A stretch of 64,000 nucleotides of DNA from Diphasiastrum complanatum (Eukaryota > Streptophyta > Lycopodiopsida > Lycopodiales > Lycopodiaceae): positions 30,021,777-30,085,776 of the forward strand of contig CM055093.1 in NCBI GenBank assembly GCA_029204225.1. Direction: 5' to 3'. Shown one piece after another: positions 57,120-64,000 of the stretch (the stretch's first letter is position 1; every line of letters begins with the position of its first letter). The notes below the pieces were generated by a model that was given only the letters and a program-made list of their open reading frames with translations, was not told where the DNA came from and ran no database searches. The position numbers and the translations under genes were made by a program.

Positions 57120-58500
57120 TTTAAAAAAGCAACTAAACATTTGGTCTATTCAATTGTAGGTGTGACCCACTAATAAAATCTCTATTTTGATCTCTTGAAA
57201 GCAACAAACATTGACAAATATGCCAACATTATTTCATTTTTGTTTGTCGATATTATCAAGTCGCAAGTAGAGAATCTCGAGAAGGCTGTTATCAAATTCA
57301 ATTATTATGTGAATTATGGCAATGGTCAAGTTTGGATCATTTTGAGCATTGGGATAATTAAAAAATACTTTGGAGTACGTTGTGTCATTGAATATAAGTA
57401 TTTCAACTAAATGAATTTGAATGAAATTTGTTTTGTTCAAATTCTTTGGCACTCCAATAGAATGTGGCAATAATCCTTTGTTTTTGTGTCCATCTCATTA
57501 TGATGAGATCCAAGTTCTATTCAAGAGACTCCAAGCTCTTTCTCATGTATTCTTCTAGCTTTTGTCTCTCCATTGTTGTTCTCTATGAACTTGGATACTA
57601 CAACAAATTGGGCATTTTTCGGTGCTTTTTTGGAGCATTTTTGGAAGAGTTAACCATTATTTTAAGCCTAATGCAAAATCTTTTGAAACTAGTCAAAAGT
57701 CGAATACAAAACCATGTATTTTAACTCAAAAAATTAGTAGATCATGTCCCAAAAAAACTTTTCAATAAAATCCAAAAAAATTGAAGATCTTCATCATATA
57801 AATAAAATGAATGAATTTTTATCATTTTCAATAGTCTAAATTTCCTTTGTACAAATAACTCGTAGAATATAGTAAAAGCATTATAATTAACAAATTTGGT
57901 TTAGGTGTGTAGAACTCCTCAATAATCCTTTGTAATGCTGGTAAAGAAAAGGTTTTGTTGCATCTTAGCTTGTAGAAACACAGCTACCTATTTGGTCAAT
58001 CTAATCATGAGTGTAACCCACTAATAAGAATCCTATTTTGATTTTTCTTAAAAATCGACAAAGCAACCAACATTAAAAAAATGTGCTAACACCGTTTGAT
58101 TTCTGTTTTCACGAATGATATTATGAAGTAGAGAATCTCGAGAACAATATTACGAAATTCAACTAGCTATTTTATAAATTATGGTAATTGTCAAGTTTGG
58201 AATTTTTGGATGTTGGGATAATTGAAATACACTTTAGACTGCAAAGTGCCATTGAATATAGGAGCTCTAACCAAATGAACTTGAATGAAATTTGCTTCAT
58301 TCAAATTCTTTGGCACCCTCACAAAATATGGCAACAATATTCTTTTTTAATCCATTCCATCGATGACAAGACCCAAATACTTTTGAAGAGATTCCAAGCA
58401 TTTTTTTTTGTTTTGCAAGCCTTTGTCTTTCCATTGTTTGTTGTAACAGTTCTTTGTGGAATTGGAATAACTTTGTAATCTTTACTAAAAAATATAGGTA
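57120..58500 (+). repeat. Diverged direct duplication, offset about 850 bp
   Basis: 57,120-57,600 and 57,965-58,460 align in order. Shared pieces include TAGAGAATCTCGAGAA, AATTATGG followed by CAAGTTTGGA, TTGGGATAATT, and AATGAACTTGAATGAAATTT. Identity is low, perhaps 70-75% by eye. Both contain short frames (LNEICF(V/I)QILWH is shared), so the unit may descend from coding sequence, but no family is recognised. Confidence 0.6.
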
Positions 58501-60619
58501 AAATTGATCTAATCAATTGAAAACACAAATGAAATTCAAAAAATTAATGTAAGAGTAGGATCATTCTAGAAAACAATAAAACAAATATTGTCAAATACTT
58601 TTTTCTTGTGAAATTTTAGCTTGCTCTTTGAGCACTTTCAACTGCTCAATAAACAAACATTTTAGATCTTTTAGAAATTTTCACAAGACCAAACTTTCTT
58701 TTGCAAACTTTCACGAAATATGAATAATTCAAATGTGGAACATTCTTGGACATGAAAAAATCCTTGTACACAAAAAATATTTCTAATTTTGCGAAATTGT
58801 TTGCAAGATGAAAATATAGGTAATTTGGATGCTTTTGTAGTTAAGGCATCTAGAGAAATCGTTAGCCTTTGAACCGAACCTTAATGCCTTTGAAAGCATT
58901 ATACTTCAGTTGTTTCTAGAAAATAAGAATAACTTTTTAGATAATTTTTTATAGTTGAATATGAAGCGTAATTTTGATCATCATTTGTTCGTGAAAAAAA
59001 GCAATATTGGGCATGATTCCAGTGTTTGCACGTTGAGGATGAAAAGGTTTGTACCTAAGTAAATCCTCCAGAAAATCAGCATGCTTTGGAACATAGAATG
59101 GAAAGGCTATTGGACAAACTTTTTATTCTTGAACAGAGTGTAGAAACAAGAGATCATTCTTCCATTAACCTTGCTGGAATTGTTTCAGAAGTTTTTGATC
59201 TTCTTCTTTGTTGCTTCTGTGTTCATTCATGAGAAAGGCATAGAAAAAATCCAGTAGAAAACTGTTGAGAGATCGTGTGGAAGTGGGAGGTGTTCTGATT
59301 GCGCTGGAGTTGTTTCCCTGGAGGAGCACAGATGGAAAAATCTTGCAATCCTTCATCTAGAAATGCAGCTGGTTGTCCCAAGGGGGGTGATGCATGGAAT
59401 GGCGCCCTTTCCTGTCAACTTTGGCAGCTGTATATGATGAATTCCAGGCGGTGAGACTGGTCGGCATTGTTAGAGGACAAATCTGTTGCAACCATGAAAC
59501 ATGTAGTTTCCAATCATTGATGGCTGTGACATCTGCTACTAGCGCGATGGTGAATCGTGGAGGTCTAGCCAGGAGTGAAAACGAGGTTGATGGGCTGTGA
59601 ATCATGGAGGTCTATCCAGGAGTGAAAACGAGGTTGATGGGCTGTGAAAGAGCGATCCAGCCCTGTTCTTACCTATTTTGTGCTCAAAGATGGGGCCTCA
59701 AACCTCGACCTCCATCGAGAAAGAGAGACTGGTGGTTGTGGAGCTGACTGAAGTTTTTCTTGTTTGCCTTTACCTTTGTGTGAAGGAAAGCCTTTCTAGA
59801 GTTTGCATAGCCTTGCTCAATGGGAATGCCCTTTGCTATTTTATATTTTAGGATCTTTATTTTGGGCTTTTGCCATGCATATGCAAGGTGTTTAAAGTTG
59901 TTTTGATGCATGATGAGTGGTCGACAATTTTGTGAATTGGGTGACTATTTGTATCGGTGTTATAACATGCCGGTTGATCAAGGCTCTATAAGATTTTAAT
60001 ATTTGGTACCTTTGAGTTGGTTCGAAATTGGTTTTCTAGATCAACTCCGGAAGTTCAAGCTACTAACACCCAGTTATAGAAATTTTGGTGTCTTGGTGTT
60101 TGATTGTCAAAATTTAGCCTTGGATTTAGTATTGCTTCTCGTATAGGGAGTTGAAGAAATTTAGATTTCCTTTCTCTAAGGACAATATGCATGTTTTTAG
60201 GCTTTATCACTTTGACATTTGGCTAAGCCAGTTTAATTAAAACTTTAGTACATGTTGGATCTTTGGTCAAGCTGTAACAATCAATTTTGAGAATGAATTT
60301 TTTAAGCCGATCTTGACGGAAAGGAGAAAATGGTATGGTTCTCAGGCATGTACTCGGTATAGGATTTTAATTACTTGGTACTATGCTATTTAAACCATTT
60401 AACTCTGGAGTATTTAAATCATTTAACTCTGGAGTATTGGTACTCCTAGTAAATGGAGTTAAATCATGATTTTGGTTTTCTCCTTTTCAAATATGTGGAA
60501 CACCAATGGGTTTTTATTGTGTTCTTGATGATTTTGATCATTAGGATTGAACAAGCCAAAGCTTTTGAAATACTTGTTAAAGTGATTAATTGGACTAAAC
60601 TGGAAAATATTTGGAGGTA
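58501..60619. other. No recognisable gene
   Basis: AT-rich sequence with small frames of no known domain. Bases 59,551-59,597 and 59,598-59,644 are a 47-bp tandem duplication (core GTGGAGGTCTAGCCAGGAGT versus ATGGAGGTCTATCCAGGAGT). At 60,395-60,435 a short TTTAAAC/ATTTAACTCTGGAGTATT duplication occurs. Confidence 0.4.
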
Positions 60620-61510
60620 GTTCTTTATTCGACAAATTTTTTTTGTGTTGAATACTAACAAAGAAGTACTCGAATCCAAGTTTTATGGATTTTCCATTAA
60701 TTACAGACAACTTTAACAAAGTAATGCTTAAGCTAGTTTAATGAAAAGAAAAAATAGTCCAATTTTATTGGAAAAATTGTAATTGATAGGAACTAATCAA
60801 AATTAAAAACTGATTTCATTTCCAGCTAAAATCCTATGGTGGATTGTATATTGGTGATTCTACCCAGGTAGGATAGAAATGAATTTGTTTCAGACTTTTT
60901 TCCTACAATAATTTGTTTTTTTAACATTTACATTATTAATGTCTTATATCTTCGTTGTACCTTAGATGAAAAAAAAATTCAGGGGACTGAAAATTCTGAG
61001 GGGGGAAGAATAGTGGACATCAGAGGTAGTAAGTGTGATCGGGAAATGTATTTCGCAGTTAGGATTTTGTTAATCCTTATAAATAATTGCTTAATACCGA
61101 ATATTAAATTCCTAGATAGAATTCATTTAGTTGAATTCATAACTAATATCTTTGTAACCATTGAGGTATCTGTAGTTTTAGATGTCAATTGTGATGTTAA
61201 AAGTGGAATATGATACGTGGCTTATAATGGATCTGTTAATTGATAGAAGTTTGTCCCTAGAGTTAATGCTCTTGGATCCAGGGGGATTCAAAACTTATTA
61301 TTAACCAGAAAAAATCAGAATGTCATATTGAACCATGTTAATTCTTCTGTTTAGATCACAAGATCATGTGTGGATTTTTGGTATCCATCTGATAGACATG
61401 ACAGTCATCCAAATGAATGGATTCTCCAGATTATGGGAACAAGAGATAATATCCTACATGAATCATAGGACAGCTAGATGATTATTGGATCTCTAGAATA
61501 TCAGATATGG
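60620..61510. repeat. Repeat Q, copy 2, internally rearranged
   Basis: 60,620-60,850 matches 44,150-44,340 in the same orientation; 60,868-61,510 matches 44,145-43,605 inverted. Thus the two halves lie in opposite relative orientation compared with copy 1, with the breakpoint at a TACCCAGGT/ACCTGGG sequence. A 66-codon frame at 61,013-61,213 is not conserved as a protein. Confidence 0.65.
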
Positions 61511-62467
61511 CGGTTAAGGGTTTTCTAGAAGGAAGAGCTGATGGTATGGGACATCAATAATTTTGGAAAGGAAATTCTAAGACTGTAAAGATCTGATTAT
61601 CAATGGAAAAATTTTAGTACCTAGTCATGATATGGGAAAATGAAAAACCATTGATAAAATGTGGGGTATTTGGAAAATTTTGAGGTTTCATCTAGATTCC
61701 AATGTGGTATCTCATTATTAATTACTTGTAACGACCATGCCTGGAATGACGTAGCATAACTAATAACCACATACAACTGGAGTGACCAGCTATCCACGTC
61801 CAACTGGAGTGACTAGCTATCCACGTCAGGAATTATTCTGATTTCCTTATACAAGACATGGACATAACAAGAATACTAGGAGAAAGCACATTGAAGGGTG
61901 TTGTGTATATATATATTTTAGGTTAATATATATATCGCAAGGAATTGTTGTTCAATTACTATATAGGAAAAAAAAAAAGAGAAATTTCATATAATTTTGA
62001 AGATTAAGTGAACACATATAGGAAATTGCAAACTAGCAAAAGTGGAAAGATCTCTAGATTGACAATCTAGGGACTTTAGGATAATAATCCCTATATACTA
62101 GAATTCAATCATCAAAGTTCTCTAGATCACTCCTTATATAGGAAATTGCAAACTAGATTGCATTCCCTATACATGAAATTGTAAACTAGAAAATGTGGAA
62201 CATTTCCTCAATAGTCAATCTAAGGAATTTAAGAGTAATCATTCCTATATAAGAAATTTGAACCTAAAATTTTCATAGTTTGCATTCTTGTAACAATGTC
62301 ATTGCATTCTAAAGACTTTAACATACATAAGAATTGTGATACTTTTATTTTAGTATATATTTCATGTTGAAGATGTGTCAAACTTTAGGACCTTCAAAAT
62401 GACACCAAAATCATGTCATTTGGAAATATAGGCCAAAATTGGCTATTTTAGGCTAGTGGTGTTGTAA
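61511..62467. repeat. Intergenic sequence with short tandem duplications
   Basis: 61,774-61,800 and 61,801-61,827 are a 27-bp direct duplication (CAACTGGAGTGACCAGCTAT core). Around 62,019 and 62,181 two diverged units of about 162 bp begin with AAATTGCAAACTAG and AAATTGTAAACTAG. The rest is AT-rich without a gene. Part of it may be the LTR of the Copia that follows, but no clear terminus or primer site was found. Confidence 0.5.
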
Positions 62468-62805
62468 GTAGATTTCACATCATCTAATCTTCATTCCAAC
62501 TTTGTGAGGGAGTGCTAGAACTGAGATTATAAGTCCATTTGTTGGATTAGAAATCTAATTTGAGTGAAACACTACAAGAGAGAGACCTTAGTGAGTTTCT
62601 AGAGACAATCAAATCCATTTCTTGGCAAGATTTGTTTGAAAGTAGTTCTCACTTCATCTTATCTTCATTCTAGCTTTGTGAGAGAGTCATAGAATTGTGA
62701 TTATAAGTCCATTTGGTGGATTAGAAATCAAATTTGAGTGAAACACTACAAGTGTGAGACCTTTGTGAGTTTCAAGTCAATCAAATCTATTTCTTGTTTG
62801 TAGAA
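62468..62805 (+). repeat. 174-bp tandem duplication in Copia leader
   Basis: The units start at about 62,468 and 62,642. Both contain ATTATAAGTCCATTTG, GGATTAGAAATC and TTTGAGTGAAACACTACAAG. It lies directly upstream of gag. Confidence 0.8.
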
Positions 62806-62817
62806 GTCACCAGTAAG

Positions 62818-64000
62818 ATGGGATCTGCTGGAGCATACCTTCTAGAAGCTAGTGAGAGATTGAAATCTAAAAGTTTTGCTATTTTGAAGGTTAGGATGGA
62901 GTCACTCTTGGTGCTCCAAGACCTTTATGAGTTCTTGATTGAAGATGAAGATGAACCTCTAGGTGCACAGGAGCTAGCTAGATACAAGAAGAGATCTAGG
63001 CTTGCACTTCATTGTGTGAAGATGAATGTGCGCAATGATTTGTTGAGAGAAGTATCAACATGTACTAGTGCTAAAGAGGCTTGGGAGACTTTAAAATCAA
63101 TCTATGAATCTAGCAGCACATGATTATGTACTTAGAATTAAGTCTCTAAATACGGAGTTGGCTTCCATTGGAGAGAAGATTCATGATGGAGAGCTTGTAC
63201 AAATTGTCCTTAATGGTCTAGGAGATGACTTTGCAAATTTGGTCCAAGTTTTGCCATCCAATACACTTTGCCGACTATAGAAAAACTTCACAGTAAGTGT
63301 ATTAGTGGCTGAAGAGTGTAGGATGCTCCACACCAAGGCAAGAATGAGTTCGTTGTCTTTGTAGGATGGAGATGAGAAAGCCAATTTCTCATTCAAGGGC
63401 AAAAATAACACCAATGGAAAGAAGAAGCATCCCAAGGAGGCCAAAGAAGAGGATGACACATCAGGATCAAAGGACAAGTCAAAGAAAAAATGCTTCTTTT
63501 GTGGAAAGAAGGGGCATTATGCATCCGAATGCTACAAGAGGCTAAGAGCAAAAGAGGAGGAGGACAAACAAGAGAACCTTGCATATGAAGAGGATGGAGA
63601 TGAGGAGATCTCATCTTTGATGGCATCTACATCCACTCCAACAAGCAAAAGCAACTCAAAGGACTTGGTGGATTGATAGTGGGGCTAGCTCCCACACGAC
63701 TTTCCAAAAGGACACATTCTCAACCTTACACTCTTTCAATGGTGCTTGTAAATTTATTTCTTTAGAAAATGATCAAGAATGTAAGATAGATGGTTTTGGT
63801 ACCATCTCATTAAGTCTAGGATCTAGCAAAAGGATGGATCTAGACAATGTTCTTTTTGTACCATCAATTACCAAGAGCTTGCTTAGTGTTGGACAACTAA
63901 TGGATGATGGTTTAGATGTTTACTTTAAGCATGGAGTCTATTCCATCATGAAGAATGATATTTGCATAGCAAATGTGCTACACAAGGTAGTTTGTTTAAG
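62818..64000 (+). pseudogene. gag: Copia fragment E: gag, zinc knuckle, protease (runs off the window)
   Basis: The ATG at 62,818 starts MGSAGAYLLEASERLKSKSF, then AILKVRMESLLVLQDLYEFL and RNDLLREVSTCTSAKEAWET, stopping at 63,123. Frame changes lead to KANFSFKGKNNTNGKKKHPK and the knuckle CFFCGKKGHYASEC near 63,490, then an acidic linker. One base out of frame follow the protease WWIDSGASSHTTFQKDTFS (63,665; DSGA intact), VLFVPSITKSLLSVGQLMDD and DICIANVLHKVVCL at the window end. It is related to the truncated gag at 2.2 kb. At least three shifts make it a pseudogene as it stands. Confidence 0.85.

Noticed and set aside
58188-58478. Frame with a hydrophobic C-terminus considered as a small membrane protein
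   Set aside because: It arises within a diverged duplication and the hydrophobic stretch is not conserved in the partner at 57.5 kb.

Overview
This window looks like a transposon-dense segment of a large land-plant nuclear genome. The evidence is plant-type Copia and Gypsy LTR retrotransposons primed from initiator Met-tRNA (TGGTATCAGAGC), CACTA (En/Spm) transposases with TNP2, Transpos_assoc, DUF4218 and Transposase_24-like parts, and long (GA)n microsatellites. One transposon-like gene near 54-56 kb belongs to a family (IDGMDQ motif, DUF7869-like as I recall it) that I associate with algae and seed-free plants more than with flowering plants. That makes a fern, lycophyte or bryophyte plausible, but the species cannot be fixed from the sequence. 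I found no convincing intact host gene, tRNA, rRNA or CRISPR array. Almost every coding stretch is a broken transposon gene.

Layout. 0.8-2.7 kb: Copia LTR, primer site and truncated gag, followed by a minus-strand LTR remnant. 3.5-5.9 kb: left end of a CACTA element with a visible CACTACAAC terminus and a TNP2 pseudogene. 5.9-8.9 kb: two truncated minus-strand Copia pieces joined head to tail. 8.95-10.3 kb: a second, minus-strand CACTA TNP2 remnant. 10.3-12.5 kb, 22.3-24.1 kb and 39.9-43.6 kb: three parts of one unclassified repeat, called X here. It has about 345-bp tandem units carrying a hairpin, long GA tracts at junctions, and a short ORF. 12.5-14.4 kb and 17.0-18.4 kb: 5' ends of two related Copia elements, the first with a duplicated primer site. 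14.4-15.1 kb: a minus-strand Copia fragment. 18.4-22.2 kb: a minus-strand CACTA with both its genes in pieces.

24,144-39,918 is the best defined element: a 15.8-kb Gypsy element with about 1.08-kb TG...CA LTRs and a perfect ATTTT target duplication, inserted inside repeat X. It carries degraded gag, protease, RT/RNase H and integrase, three arrays of a 25-bp motif, and an unrecognised third ORF. That third ORF appears to be split by a nested, 5'-truncated Copia (about 34.24-38.04 kb). Where the nested Copia should carry integrase and RT it has a long open frame with only blurred RT resemblance.

43.6-64 kb: another repeat found again, partly inverted, at 60.6-61.5 kb; a minus-strand Copia protease fragment (44.9-45.7 kb); a dispersed repeat shared between 15.4-16.7 and 47.2-48.0 kb; a Copia-type LTR at 48.66-49.04 kb; a 1.6-kb element with about 26-bp terminal inverted repeats holding four 273-bp tandem units (50.0-51.6 kb); the DUF7869-like gene; diverged duplications of unknown nature; and a further Copia gag-protease that runs off the window end.

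The genes do not form a pathway. The window records successive insertion, truncation and recombination. The points most worth following up are the compensatory base changes in the X hairpins, the open but altered pol-like ORF of the nested Copia, and the Gypsy third ORF with its phased 25-bp motif arrays.
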